This document shows positions 1 through 6,769 of a stretch of DNA of 9,516 nt, piece by piece. The stretch covers positions 1-9,516 of the forward strand of contig JBBSBI010000195.1 in assembly GCA_038251425.1 (NCBI GenBank), in the 5' to 3' direction. Within the stretch, counting starts at the first letter, position 1, and each line of letters opens with the position of its first letter. The position numbers and the translations under genes were made by a program. Origin of the DNA: JBBRRP01 sp038251425. Its GTDB lineage: Bacteria; Myxococcota_A; Polyangia; Polyangiales; Polyangiaceae. The notes under the pieces are model-generated. The model was given only the letters and a program-made list of their open reading frames with translations. It had not been told where the DNA came from and searched no databases.

Positions 1-317
1 CGCGTGTTGTAAACATTCGCGAAGTAGCCACCCGGGATGAAGGTGATCTCATCGCCGTAGGTGTCGTGGTACTCCCTCATCAAGCGGTGGATCTGTCGAT
101 AATTATCGCTTGAGTCGAACAACGCATGCCAGGAGAGTGCCCACGTCATGCGTCCGTTCGGACAGCCAGCACGAAAAGCCTCGCGCAGTGCTTGGACCCG
201 CTCTGGCGTGTTCAGCGTTCGTTCGTCAGCGCCGATGCTCTCGTCGCGTCTGACTTCGATCTGATTGACGCGAATGATGGCCGTGAAACACACGAATCGA
301 TGACCAAAGAGTGACAT
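1..317 (-). CDS. DUF3863-family protein, N-terminal part (runs off window start)
   Basis: This is the first 105 codons of a gene that continues beyond position 1. It begins at the ATG complementary to 315-317, with a good Shine-Dalgarno (AGGAG, complement of 323-327) five bases upstream. The protein starts MSLFGHRFVCFTAIIRVNQ. Further on it has NGRMTWALSWHAL (about residues 56-68) and YGDEITFIPGGYFANVYNTR at the cut end. From memory these match the conserved N-terminal half of DUF3863 proteins of Bacteroidota and Verrucomicrobiota, often followed by a DUF3864 domain. Their function is unknown; a carbohydrate-related role is only suggested by the company they keep. No signal peptide is visible. 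The gene lies 119 bp downstream of an AraC gene on the same strand and could share its transcript. The family call is fairly firm; the function is not known. Confidence 0.72.
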   Translation of the reverse strand, partial: MSLFGHRFVCFTAIIRVNQIEVRRDESIGADERTLNTPERVQALREAFRAGCPNGRMTWALSWHALFDSSDNYRQIHRLMREYHDTYGDEITFIPGGYFANVYNT

Positions 318-436
318 TGAGTCTCCTGAAAGGGGCAACGCACACTCTTACTGCCTGCCAAGAGATCAAAGGACAATGTCCAAACCTCTGGCTCGTTTGT
401 ATCTGATTGGAACGTGCGGGCCTAAGGCCGTCTAAG
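318..436. other. Intergenic gap between AraC regulator and DUF3863 gene
   Basis: This 119-bp gap holds the Shine-Dalgarno of the DUF3863 gene. It also has an 11-bp palindrome GGACAATGTCC at 371-381 and a small GGCCT-A-AGGCC dyad near 419-429, just past the AraC stop. The dyad lacks a T run, so I do not call it a terminator. The 371-381 palindrome, 54 bp before the DUF3863 start, could be a weak operator; this is unproven. Confidence 0.4.
323..327 (-). promoter_or_regulatory. Shine-Dalgarno of the DUF3863 gene
   Basis: AGGAG on the minus strand lies five bases before the ATG at 317. It fixes the start of the truncated DUF3863 gene. Confidence 0.7.
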
Positions 437-1354
437 TCACGGCTGAACGCGGCTCGAACTGGCCTCTGGGCTCCTCAGCTGACGCACGTAGGCACCCGGC
501 GAGACACCGCACAAACGGGTAAATATTCGGGTAAAATGATAACGATTGGCGAAACCGCACGCCTCGGCGACCCCTTCGATATCTGTGGAGCCACCGAGTA
601 GAAGCTCGCACGCAAGCGTGACTCGGCGGCCCCGAATGTACTTGGCGGGACTGTCACCGGTGAGCTTGGTAAATAGGCGCGTGAAGGCTCCCGTGCTGAG
701 ACCCGACAGGTTCGCCAACTCAGGGATCGGCAACGCAACCGCAAGGTGATCCTCAATGGCGGTGAGCACGCTTCCTAGGCGCGATCGACTCTCTTCCTCG
801 GAGGCCAGGCCCTCACGGAAGCCTGCTCCGAGCACCTCCAACGCTGCCAACAAGCTCTCTGCGATCAAGGCGTGCGCGGCCAACCAACTCGCATGGTCCC
901 CGAGGGAGCCCGAAGGCAAACGTTCGCGGAGCGACCTCGATCCCTCGGCACTGGGCACCAAAATGGGCATGTTCCCCGAAGCTCGAAGCCAATCGCCGCG
1001 CAAATGAACAGCATCAAAATGCAGGTGGAAGTGGTCAACGCTCCGGCTACATTGCCCAGAGAATTGACCCCAAGGTGGCACGAGCACGACTCGATCCGCG
1101 GGGATGTGAAACAGCCCCTCTGGCCCTCGGATGGCCGCACCACTCCGATCATTGACGTACAAGCGCCAGTACGGATTGGAAAGACGATGCTTCCAGGTCG
1201 GACCGATACGACATCTTCCCATGAACAGTAAGCGAATGTGAGGCTCACGTCGTTGACCAGCAGCCAGCTTTGGCGTGGACTCGGAAGGCCCTGACGGGGG
1301 GCGGGGGCGAGTGCGAGGACGGCCAGCGCGAGGACGAGGACGAAGGCTTTTCAT
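437..1354 (-). CDS. AraC-family transcriptional regulator, divergent from GH3
   Basis: From the ATG complementary to 1352-1354 this encodes 305 aa, a normal AraC-family length. The N-terminal half (about residues 38-135, from HIRLLFMGRCRIGP to NMPILVPS) looks like a cupin-type effector-binding domain. The C-terminal half holds two helix-turn-helix motifs: about residues 208-230 (IPELANLSGLSTGAFTRLF) and 258-280 (IEGVAEACGFANRYHFTRIF). The second is followed by the typical GVSPGAYVRQ end. The frame stays open to 1732, but that extension runs antisense through the GH3 coding region and looks non-conserved. The chosen start gives an odd Arg/Pro-rich stretch (residues 5-22) and has no clear Shine-Dalgarno, so ATG 1222 (261 aa) is an alternative. 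Its position points to control of the divergent glycosidase, with a sugar as likely effector. Confidence 0.85.
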   Translation of the reverse strand: MKSLRPRPRAGRPRTRPRPPSGPSESTPKLAAGQRREPHIRLLFMGRCRIGPTWKHRLSNPYWRLYVNDRSGAAIRGPEGLFHIPADRVVLVPPWGQFSGQCSRSVDHFHLHFDAVHLRGDWLRASGNMPILVPSAEGSRSLRERLPSGSLGDHASWLAAHALIAESLLAALEVLGAGFREGLASEEESRSRLGSVLTAIEDHLAVALPIPELANLSGLSTGAFTRLFTKLTGDSPAKYIRGRRVTLACELLLGGSTDIEGVAEACGFANRYHFTRIFTRLCGVSPGAYVRQLRSPEASSSRVQP

Positions 1355-1452
1355 TGCAGTTGGTGGCCCGTAAACTGCCCCTAGCGGTACCGCACAAACC
1401 GATACAACGCAAACACCAATCTGACATTGCCAGTGACCGGCACGTGTGCGAC

Positions 1453-1482
1453 ACGCTCGATTCCTCGGCCAAAACGCTCGAT
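1453..1482. promoter_or_regulatory. Candidate AraC operator: 21-bp-phased direct repeat
   Basis: ACGCTCGAT occurs at 1453-1461 and again at 1474-1482, exactly 21 bp apart, and CC follows each copy within one base. AraC-family regulators typically bind directly repeated half-sites about two helical turns apart, and an AraC gene is divergent here. The second copy ends 15 bp before the GH3 start codon, which would suit repression or a downstream half-site. Binding by the neighbouring regulator is inferred. Confidence 0.42.
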
Positions 1483-1497
1483 CCAAGAGAATTCGCC

Positions 1498-3660
1498 ATG
1501 AAGAAGCGCTCACCACACGCCACTGATCATCGACAGCCCATTTCTCTGCGTGTGAAGGACCTGGTGTCACGGCTAACGCTGAGCGAAAAGGTGGGTTGTA
1601 TCTTACACGAGTCGGAGGCCGTGCCCCGCCTCGGGATCCCTGAATACAACTTCTGGAGTGAAGGCGCTCACGGAGTGGCACGTGCGGGAAAGGCGACGGT
1701 ATTTCCCCAAAGTATCGGGCTTGCGGCAACATTCGACGTTGCGCTCGTCAAGCGAGTGGCGGTTGCTATTTCGGACGAAGCGCGAGCTAAACACCACGCC
1801 GCGGTGAAGCGCGGTTACCGTGGCCTTTACTCCGGACTCACGTTGTGGTGCCCCAACATCAACATCTTTCGCGATCCACGCTGGGGCCGAGGACAAGAAA
1901 CGTTTGGCGAAGACCCCTATCTCACGTCTCGACTCGGCGTGGCATTCATCCGTGGGTTACAGGGCAACCATCCTCGGTATCTCAAAACGATAGCGACACC
2001 CAAGCATTTTGCGGTTCACTCAGGCCCAGAGTCACAACGCCACACGTTGAATGCGACACCAGATCTCATTGACCTTTGGCAAACCTACCTCCCAGCGTTC
2101 AAGGCCTGCATCCAAGAGGGCGGCGCTCAATCCATCATGGCGGCTTACAACCTGATTGGCGGAACGCCTTGTTGCGCCAACCCTGCGCTCCTGCAGCAAC
2201 TATTGAGGGAAGAATGGGGGTTTTCAGGGGTGGTGGTGACGGATTGTGGCGCGATTCACAGTCTGCACGCGCGGCAAGGTGCCGCGAGTTCGGTCGCAGA
2301 AGCGTCTGCCTTGGCGATCAAGAGTGGAAGTGATGTTCATTGCGGTGGCTCAAGGGAGGGGATCTCCGAAGCGTTAGCCACTAACCTTCTGACGGAAGCT
2401 GAACTTGATATCGCCGTCACGCGCGCGCTGACCGCCCGATTTCGTTTGGGGTGCTTCGATCCGCCGGCTCAGGTGCCCTACACCAAGATCCCGACGTCTG
2501 TGGTGGCCAGCAAGAAGCACATGAAGCTCAGCCTAGAAGCAGCTCGAAAATCGATCGTACTTCTCAAGAATGAGAATGGATTGCTCCCGCTCTCCAAGCA
2601 GGTTCAGAAGATCCACATCGTGGGGCCGACGGCGGCGAGCATCGAGGCTCTCTTAGGCAACTACCATGGTTTGAACGAACGACTGACCACAATCCTTGAG
2701 GGGATCACCGCGAAAGTGGATGCTGCACAGCGGGTTATCTACGAGCCAGGCGCCTTATTGACCGACGGGCCATTGGGCGCCCAAAAGCTGCACGGCTCGG
2801 TGGATGCGGGAAAGATCTCCGATGTGGTGATTGCCGTTGTCGGAAACACACCGCTCGTTGAAGGCGAGGAGGGGGACGCGATTGGTTCCCCGCTCGACGG
2901 CGATCGAGACAGTATTGGCCTGCCCAGCAGCCAAGAGGCCTTCCTGCGGGCGCTCACGAGCCGTGTCGGACGCATCGTGGTGGTATTAACTGGTGGCGGC
3001 GCGATCAGCCTTCCAGAAGACGTGCTGGAGAAGGTCGAAGCGCTCGTTCAGGTCTGGTACCCGGGCCAGGCTGGAGGCACCGCGGTCGCGGATGTGTTGT
3101 TTGGAGATCACAACCCCGGGGGGCGACTTCCGGTGACCGTCTACGAATCCGTCGCCCAGCTGCCAGTCTACGACGACTACCGAATGCGTGGGCGCACGTA
3201 TCGCTACTTCGAGGGAGAGCCACAGTTTCCGTTTGGATTCGGGCTCAGCTACACCAGCTTCAGCTATCGCAAGCTGCGCATTTCTCCGCGCTCGCCCGCT
3301 CCTTCGGATAATGTTACGGTTTCCGTCGACGTGGAGAACATCGGCGATCGCACTGGTGACGAAGTCGCCCAGCTCTACCTCCGATTGGATGAGGCCTCCG
3401 CACCGGTGCCCTTGCGCCAGCTGACAGCGTTTTCGCGCATTTCCCTGCGCCCCGGTGAACGACGTCGCATCGAATTTGTCATTGAGCCTCACCAACGCTC
3501 AGTAGTTAACGTGCAGGGCTCTCGGTGGGTCGAACCAGGAAAAATCTCAGTTTGGGTAGGAGGCTGCCAGCCAGGCTCTGAAGAACGAGCAAAAGGGAGC
3601 ACCAACATCCGCGCTGGTTCGTTCTCCGCCAGAGGTCCGATCACGGAAATCGCCAGGTAA
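1498..3660 (+). CDS. Glycoside hydrolase family 3 (beta-xylosidase/beta-glucosidase type)
   Basis: This 720-aa GH3 exo-glycosidase should release sugars from the non-reducing ends of beta-linked oligosaccharides. The N-terminal barrel (about residues 25-320) has YNFWSEGAHGVARAG (50-64), RGQETFGEDPYL (131-142), KHFAVHSGPE (169-178) and VVVTDCGAI (245-253), with Asp249 as the expected nucleophile. The GH3 C-terminal domain (about 345-560) has EGEE (455-458) within the loop that usually carries the acid/base Glu, then DRDSIGLPSSQE. FPFGFGLSYTSF leads into a fibronectin-III-like domain (about 590-690). The WSE-HGVAR and TDCGAI forms favour the beta-xylosidase/arabinofuranosidase side of the family, but the substrate is not proven. 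No signal peptide is seen, so it probably acts in the cytoplasm on imported oligosaccharides. The frame is open from 1270, but family similarity begins only after ATG 1498, which follows a weak AAGAGA. Confidence 0.93.
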   Translation: MKKRSPHATDHRQPISLRVKDLVSRLTLSEKVGCILHESEAVPRLGIPEYNFWSEGAHGVARAGKATVFPQSIGLAATFDVALVKRVAVAISDEARAKHHAAVKRGYRGLYSGLTLWCPNINIFRDPRWGRGQETFGEDPYLTSRLGVAFIRGLQGNHPRYLKTIATPKHFAVHSGPESQRHTLNATPDLIDLWQTYLPAFKACIQEGGAQSIMAAYNLIGGTPCCANPALLQQLLREEWGFSGVVVTDCGAIHSLHARQGAASSVAEASALAIKSGSDVHCGGSREGISEALATNLLTEAELDIAVTRALTARFRLGCFDPPAQVPYTKIPTSVVASKKHMKLSLEAARKSIVLLKNENGLLPLSKQVQKIHIVGPTAASIEALLGNYHGLNERLTTILEGITAKVDAAQRVIYEPGALLTDGPLGAQKLHGSVDAGKISDVVIAVVGNTPLVEGEEGDAIGSPLDGDRDSIGLPSSQEAFLRALTSRVGRIVVVLTGGGAISLPEDVLEKVEALVQVWYPGQAGGTAVADVLFGDHNPGGRLPVTVYESVAQLPVYDDYRMRGRTYRYFEGEPQFPFGFGLSYTSFSYRKLRISPRSPAPSDNVTVSVDVENIGDRTGDEVAQLYLRLDEASAPVPLRQLTAFSRISLRPGERRRIEFVIEPHQRSVVNVQGSRWVEPGKISVWVGGCQPGSEERAKGSTNIRAGSFSARGPITEIAR

Positions 3661-3667
3661 CGACAAC

Positions 3668-3679
3668 AAGGAGAAGGAG
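3668..3679 (+). promoter_or_regulatory. Doubled Shine-Dalgarno (two AAGGAG in tandem)
   Basis: AAGGAG at 3668-3673 is repeated immediately at 3674-3679, five bases before ATG 3685. It is among the strongest ribosome-binding sites in the window. It serves the 24-codon ORF, not the mutarotase start 71 bp further on, which has no good site of its own. Confidence 0.6.
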
Positions 3680-3684
3680 CGTCC

Positions 3685-3759
3685 ATGAGCTGGGGAAGGG
3701 CTACCCGAACTGCGCCGCTCTTGACGCTGTCAACCGCGCTGGGTATCCACGGCTCATGA
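3685..3759 (+). CDS. Candidate 24-aa leader ORF coupled to the mutarotase
   Basis: A short ORF, starting MSWGRATRTAP and ending LGIHGS, begins at ATG 3685 behind the doubled AAGGAG. Its stop (TGA 3757-3759) overlaps the mutarotase start as ATGA. This layout suits translational coupling. The peptide has no recognisable domain and no run of one codon suggesting attenuation. Alternatively, this is the scar of a deleted gene: the same DNA read in the mutarotase frame is open and protein-like (about KGYPNCAALDAVNRAGYPR) but has no start codon. Whether the peptide is made or matters cannot be told from sequence. Confidence 0.4.
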   Translation: MSWGRATRTAPLLTLSTALGIHGS

Positions 3760-4094
3760 TCCGCGTCGCTTTCACCATGCGCCTCAAGCCCGGTGGCCTC
3801 CCGCAATATCGCTACTGGCACGACAACATTTGGCCTGAGCTTGTGAAGGAGCTCGAAGCCTCGGGCATCCACAACATGACCATTTTCGAGAATGATCCGG
3901 TGCTATTCATGTACTCCGAAGTGGAGGATATAGGCACGTGGGATCGCCTCTGGCACACCAAGACGCACGACCGTTGGAGTGAGCTCATGAGTCCGCTCAT
4001 GGCCATTGGCGAAGATGGAATCGTGGAATCAAGCACGTTGCGCGAGGTGTTCCATATGGAGCCGGCAAGCTGGAAGCCGCCGATCAGTGGCTGA
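3756..4094 (+). CDS. L-rhamnose mutarotase family (RhaM/RhaU-like)
   Basis: This 112-aa protein belongs to the L-rhamnose mutarotase family, which interconverts the alpha and beta anomers of a sugar in the cytoplasm. It starts MIRVAFTMRLKPG and has QYRYWHDNIWPEL at 17-29. Tyr18 and His22 fall at the same positions as the catalytic pair of E. coli RhaM, as I recall that sequence. HDRWSELM (71-78) matches the conserved RWW region and LREVFHME (95-102) matches the family end. Length is normal (RhaM is about 104 aa). The start overlaps the stop of the preceding 24-codon ORF, and its own stop lies inside the next gene, so translation appears coupled along the three. The sugar could be L-rhamnose, L-fucose or a relative, and the neighbouring dehydrogenase suggests an oxidative route. 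Confidence 0.88.
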   Translation: MIRVAFTMRLKPGGLPQYRYWHDNIWPELVKELEASGIHNMTIFENDPVLFMYSEVEDIGTWDRLWHTKTHDRWSELMSPLMAIGEDGIVESSTLREVFHMEPASWKPPISG

Positions 4095-4911
4095 TCTCGA
4101 TGGCCGCATCGCAGTTGTCACTGGTGCAAGCCGTGGCCTTGGGCGCGAGGTAGCTTTGGGTCTCGCTCGTGCCGGGGCGCAGGTGATCGGCGTGGCCCGC
4201 AACGCTGAGCAATTGAGACACACCGAGGCCTTGGCACAGGGAGCGCGGGGCTCCGTTGCGAGTTTAACCTGTGATGTTGCGGACATTGCGGCTGTCGCCA
4301 AGCTGGGCGACGCGGTGCGGGCCCGCTTCGGGGATGCGGCTATTTTGGTCAATTCTGCCGGTGTTTTTGGACCTGTTTCGCTGATCGTGGATTCGGATCC
4401 CGTGGACTGGGTGCGAACGCTGCAGATCGACGCTGTGGCGTCGTATCTGACCACCCGTGCCTTCCTGTCGGGCATGCTGAAAGCGGGCTGGGGGCGCATC
4501 ATCAACGTCACCTCGGCCGCCTCGCTTCACCCTCCCGGACCCATCAATAGTGCCTATGGCACGGCCAAAGTGGCGCTCAATCAGTTCACGCGTCACCTGG
4601 CCGCCGAGGTCGCGGGCAGTGGAGTCACCGCCAATGTGATCCACCCGGGTGACGTGCGCACCGACATGTGGGCTGATATTCGGGACAAAGTCGATGCGCT
4701 GGGCCCCATCGCTACAGGTTACAAGCGCTGGGTGGAGTGGGTGGAAGAGACGGGAGGTGATCCTCCGCACAAGGCCGTGGATTTAGTGCTGCGACTCACG
4801 AGCGATGCCAGCGCCGATATCAACGGGCGTTTTTGCTGGATTGACGACCCTCTGCAAGCACCGGTCCCGAGTTGGGATGCGCCTAAGGACGAACGCCCCT
4901 GGGTGAAGTGA
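4087..4911 (+). CDS. Short-chain dehydrogenase/reductase, NAD(P)-dependent
   Basis: Starting from GTG 4087 this is a 274-aa classical SDR oxidoreductase. It shows the nucleotide-binding TGASRGLG (12-19), NSAG (89-92, a variant of NNAG) and NVTSAAS with the probable catalytic Ser143. YGTAK follows, with Tyr157 and Lys161. The C-terminus, NGRFCWIDDPLQAPVPSW (246-263), resembles a subgroup of FabG-like enzymes. The GTG start overlaps the mutarotase end by 8 nt, with a possible GGAAG site at 4072-4076. The frame extends back to an ATG at 4006, but those 27 extra residues lie wholly inside the mutarotase gene and lie outside the SDR fold. The expected role is oxidation of the mutarotated aldose to a lactone, or of a later keto-deoxy acid; substrate and cofactor are inferred. 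It ends one base before the convergent AraC stop. Confidence 0.9.
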   Translation: MADLDGRIAVVTGASRGLGREVALGLARAGAQVIGVARNAEQLRHTEALAQGARGSVASLTCDVADIAAVAKLGDAVRARFGDAAILVNSAGVFGPVSLIVDSDPVDWVRTLQIDAVASYLTTRAFLSGMLKAGWGRIINVTSAASLHPPGPINSAYGTAKVALNQFTRHLAAEVAGSGVTANVIHPGDVRTDMWADIRDKVDALGPIATGYKRWVEWVEETGGDPPHKAVDLVLRLTSDASADINGRFCWIDDPLQAPVPSWDAPKDERPWVK

Positions 4912-4912
4912 C

Positions 4913-5773
4913 CTAGGTTCCGCGTGTCAGTCGACGATAGGCGCGCGGTGTGTGACCCGTTAGCCGCAAGAAGACCTTGCCAAAGTAGCTTGGACCATCA
5001 AAGCCTGTGTCGAAAGCGATGTTGGTGATGGAGTGTTCGGTGCCAGCCAACAATTCCCGAGCGCGATCAATGCGCAGGCGATTCACGTACTCACCGACTG
5101 AAACTCCGAGTTCGGCTTTGAAACGTTCACCTAGATAATTGGCAGAAAGCCCCGTTTCTTTGGCCAGATCCGCCATGCTGATCGGCTCTTCGGGGGAAGC
5201 ATGCAAATAGGCCACGGCGGTCGCGATGGGTCCCGTCTTGAGCTGGGGATCGCCAGCTTGTGCCGCACGCTCAACGGTGAGTAGCACTTCTAGGGCCAGG
5301 CTTCGGCACAACAGACGATAGCCTGGGAGATGACGCTCAATCTCCCCACGCATGCGCTCGAGCAGCGAATGGACAGCGTGATCATGCGGCGGCTGTAGAC
5401 TCACTTTGTGTTCGCGCTGGGCACTCTGCGAGAAGAAGGGCGCAAGACCCGGCAAGCTCACAAACTGCCGCCAATCGTCGTCCAGAAAGAGCGCTGGCAC
5501 AAAAATGAAGTTGATAATTTCGAGAGAGCCGCGATCCACCTCATAACAATGTTCATCCCCTGGCTGCAGGATATAGAAATCTCCCACGATGATCGGATAG
5601 GGGCGTTCTCCAATGTGATGAATGCCGCGACCCCGAAGCACGTAGACGAGCTCATAAAACCTGTGGGTATGCACCGTCATCGGTCCTCGCTGGGAACTTC
5701 TGAGAACCGCCAGCGGAAGTGCGGGATCCCGCTGAAGGGGTTCCATGGCAAGCGTGGGCATGAGCGTGGGCAT
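4913..5773 (-). CDS. Cupin-AraC transcriptional regulator (RhaS/RhaR type)
   Basis: This 286-aa AraC-family regulator has an N-terminal cupin at about residues 30-95, including HTHRFYELVYVLRGRGIHH (35-53) and GDFYILQPGDEHCYE (64-78). This layout resembles the rhamnose regulators RhaS and RhaR. Helix-turn-helix motifs lie at about 197-219 (ISMADLAKETGLSANYLGE starts at 198) and 248-270 (ITNIAFDTGFDGPSYFGKVF). The start is uncertain: ATG 5773, 5761 and 5746 are all in frame, none has a strong Shine-Dalgarno, and the first two sit in a 12-bp tandem duplication giving MPTLMPTL. It is divergent from the PhyH-type gene and convergent with the dehydrogenase, with stop codons one base apart. It plausibly senses a deoxysugar or its product and controls the dioxygenase and perhaps the mutarotase-dehydrogenase pair. 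Confidence 0.9.
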   Translation of the reverse strand: MPTLMPTLAMEPLQRDPALPLAVLRSSQRGPMTVHTHRFYELVYVLRGRGIHHIGERPYPIIVGDFYILQPGDEHCYEVDRGSLEIINFIFVPALFLDDDWRQFVSLPGLAPFFSQSAQREHKVSLQPPHDHAVHSLLERMRGEIERHLPGYRLLCRSLALEVLLTVERAAQAGDPQLKTGPIATAVAYLHASPEEPISMADLAKETGLSANYLGERFKAELGVSVGEYVNRLRIDRARELLAGTEHSITNIAFDTGFDGPSYFGKVFLRLTGHTPRAYRRLTRGT

Positions 5774-5774
5774 G
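5751..5774. repeat. 12-bp tandem duplication at the AraC start
   Basis: The 12-mer agcgtgggcatg is present twice in perfect tandem at 5751-5762 and 5763-5774. On the minus strand each copy contains an in-frame ATG, so the start codon of the AraC gene is duplicated and the N-terminus repeats Met-Pro-Thr-Leu. Confidence 0.9.
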
Positions 5775-5784
5775 CAGGATCCGT

Positions 5785-5801
5785 GATATTTACCAAATAT
5801 C
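5785..5801. promoter_or_regulatory. Perfect inverted repeat, candidate operator
   Basis: GATATTT (5785-5791), ACC, then AAATATC (5795-5801) form a perfect dyad with 7-bp arms. It lies in the 97-bp divergent region between the AraC gene (start 5773) and the PhyH-type gene (start 5871). It is AT-rich within GC-rich DNA. Eleven bases separate it from the AraC start, so autoregulation is plausible. AraC proteins more often use direct repeats, so another dimeric regulator is possible. No convincing -35/-10 pair was found nearby. Confidence 0.45.
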
Positions 5802-5870
5802 CCGAGCTACGTGTGAGCAATTTGGCTTTGCGTGCGATATAGCTTCTGGAGTTCCTACCAGAGATGCATT

Positions 5871-6704
5871 ATGAACCAGCACGCTCCCGCTTTGAGACAC
5901 TACGATCCAACGGACGTCCCAGGAATGATCCGAGGCCTGGAGGAAGACGGCTACATCGTCATTCCCGGCTTGATGTCTCGTTCGGAAGTCGCTGAGATGA
6001 AGACGCGTATCGATGAGCTGACCCCGTTTGGTTTTGACCACAAAACCGATACCCGAAGCGGCGTCGATCACCTTAAGTGTGTCTTCAATCGGCACCCGTA
6101 TTGGTTACAGTTTATTGATCGCCCCGGTGCGATCGAAGCGGTGGAGGGTGTGTTGGGCAAAGACGCGCACATCATAGGCCAAACTGCCTGGCGGACGTGG
6201 CCCGGCGCTGGAACTTGGGGCATGCACATCGATCAGCAATTCTTTCCAGTTGCAGAAGACTTGCTCATCAGCGGTCAGGTGAAGCTGCCGATCATGTTGG
6301 CAACCGGGCACTATTACCTCAACGACATGACGCTCGACCTCTGCCCGACGTGGCTCGTCCCGGGTTCACACAAATCCGGACGTGCCCCACGCGCTACGGG
6401 AGGTGAAGTGGCTTACGGAGCGCCGAGCGACGCAGAGAGTGAATGGAACGGGGTGAAGGCGGTGCCGGTGTTGCTCCGCGCTGGTGACTTCATGCTTTTC
6501 CGTTCGGAGGTTTGGCATAGCGGCTCCCAGAACACCACGAGCGATCAGGTCCGCTACATCCTGCAAGTACACTATGGCCGGCGCATGATGGCGCAAAAAT
6601 TTAGCCCGTATCTGGACTTTCACTTTAACCAAGAAGTTTTGGCGGGGGCCACTCCGCGACAAAAGCGGATGCTCGGTGGTCACCGACCCAGTAATTACGA
6701 CTGA
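5871..6704 (+). CDS. Phytanoyl-CoA dioxygenase (PhyH) family Fe(II)/2-oxoglutarate oxygenase
   Basis: This 277-aa protein is a non-haem iron oxygenase of the PhyH family, which hydroxylates small substrates using 2-oxoglutarate and O2. The N-terminus has the usual EEDGYIVIPGLMSRSEV (24-40). The iron triad is visible as WGMHIDQQF (116-124, His119 and Asp121) and SEVWHSGSQ (212-220, His216). Arg228 in QVRYILQVHYG is a likely 2-oxoglutarate anchor. DLCPTWLVPGSHKSG (156-170) is another family block. I chose ATG 5871, preceded by a modest AGAG; the frame opens at 5832, but the 13 extra residues look unrelated. The gene is divergent from the RhaR-like regulator and probably controlled by it. Many family members in polysaccharide- and sugar-degrading bacteria have no known substrate, so a specific reaction cannot be given. 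Confidence 0.9.
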   Translation: MNQHAPALRHYDPTDVPGMIRGLEEDGYIVIPGLMSRSEVAEMKTRIDELTPFGFDHKTDTRSGVDHLKCVFNRHPYWLQFIDRPGAIEAVEGVLGKDAHIIGQTAWRTWPGAGTWGMHIDQQFFPVAEDLLISGQVKLPIMLATGHYYLNDMTLDLCPTWLVPGSHKSGRAPRATGGEVAYGAPSDAESEWNGVKAVPVLLRAGDFMLFRSEVWHSGSQNTTSDQVRYILQVHYGRRMMAQKFSPYLDFHFNQEVLAGATPRQKRMLGGHRPSNYD

Positions 6705-6735
6705 TGCCCACCCCGCTGCAGGGCCGCGCCGCAGG

Positions 6736-6758
6736 GCTCCCAGCGGAGCTGCCCTTTT
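6736..6758 (+). terminator. Candidate Rho-independent terminator after the PhyH-type gene
   Basis: GCTCC (6736-6740), loop CAGC and GGAGC (6745-6749) form a short hairpin, followed by TGCCC and TTTT, 31 bp after the stop codon. The perfect stem is only 5 bp, and outer pairing (GG with CC) needs a bulge, so this is tentative. Confidence 0.35.
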
Positions 6759-6769
6759 CGTTCCTTTGG

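Noticed and set aside
419..429. GGCCT-A-AGGCC dyad as terminator of the AraC gene
   Set aside because: A one-base centre cannot form a proper loop, and there is no T run on the relevant strand.
1270..1497. Upstream extension of the GH3 frame
   Set aside because: Its 76 residues are acidic/low-complexity and unrelated to GH3, and they overlap the AraC start. ATG 1498 places the start just before the first family block.
1355..1732. N-terminal extension of the first AraC gene (frame open to 1732)
   Set aside because: It is antisense to the conserved GH3 N-terminus, is low-complexity with no recognisable domain, and would give an over-long regulator.
2986..3495. 169-aa minus-strand ORF
   Set aside because: It is a shadow of the GH3 C-terminal domain.
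4006..4086. Longer start for the dehydrogenase at ATG 4006
   Set aside because: The extra 27 residues lie wholly within the mutarotase coding sequence, and the SDR fold starts at GTG 4087.
4264..4770. 168-aa minus-strand ORF
   Set aside because: It is a shadow of the dehydrogenase gene.
5408..5842. 144-aa plus-strand ORF
   Set aside because: It is antisense to the cupin of the second AraC gene and crosses the divergent promoter region; no motif.
5832..5870. Longer start for the PhyH-type protein
   Set aside because: The extra 13 residues look unrelated to the family, and ATG 5871 gives a typical N-terminus.
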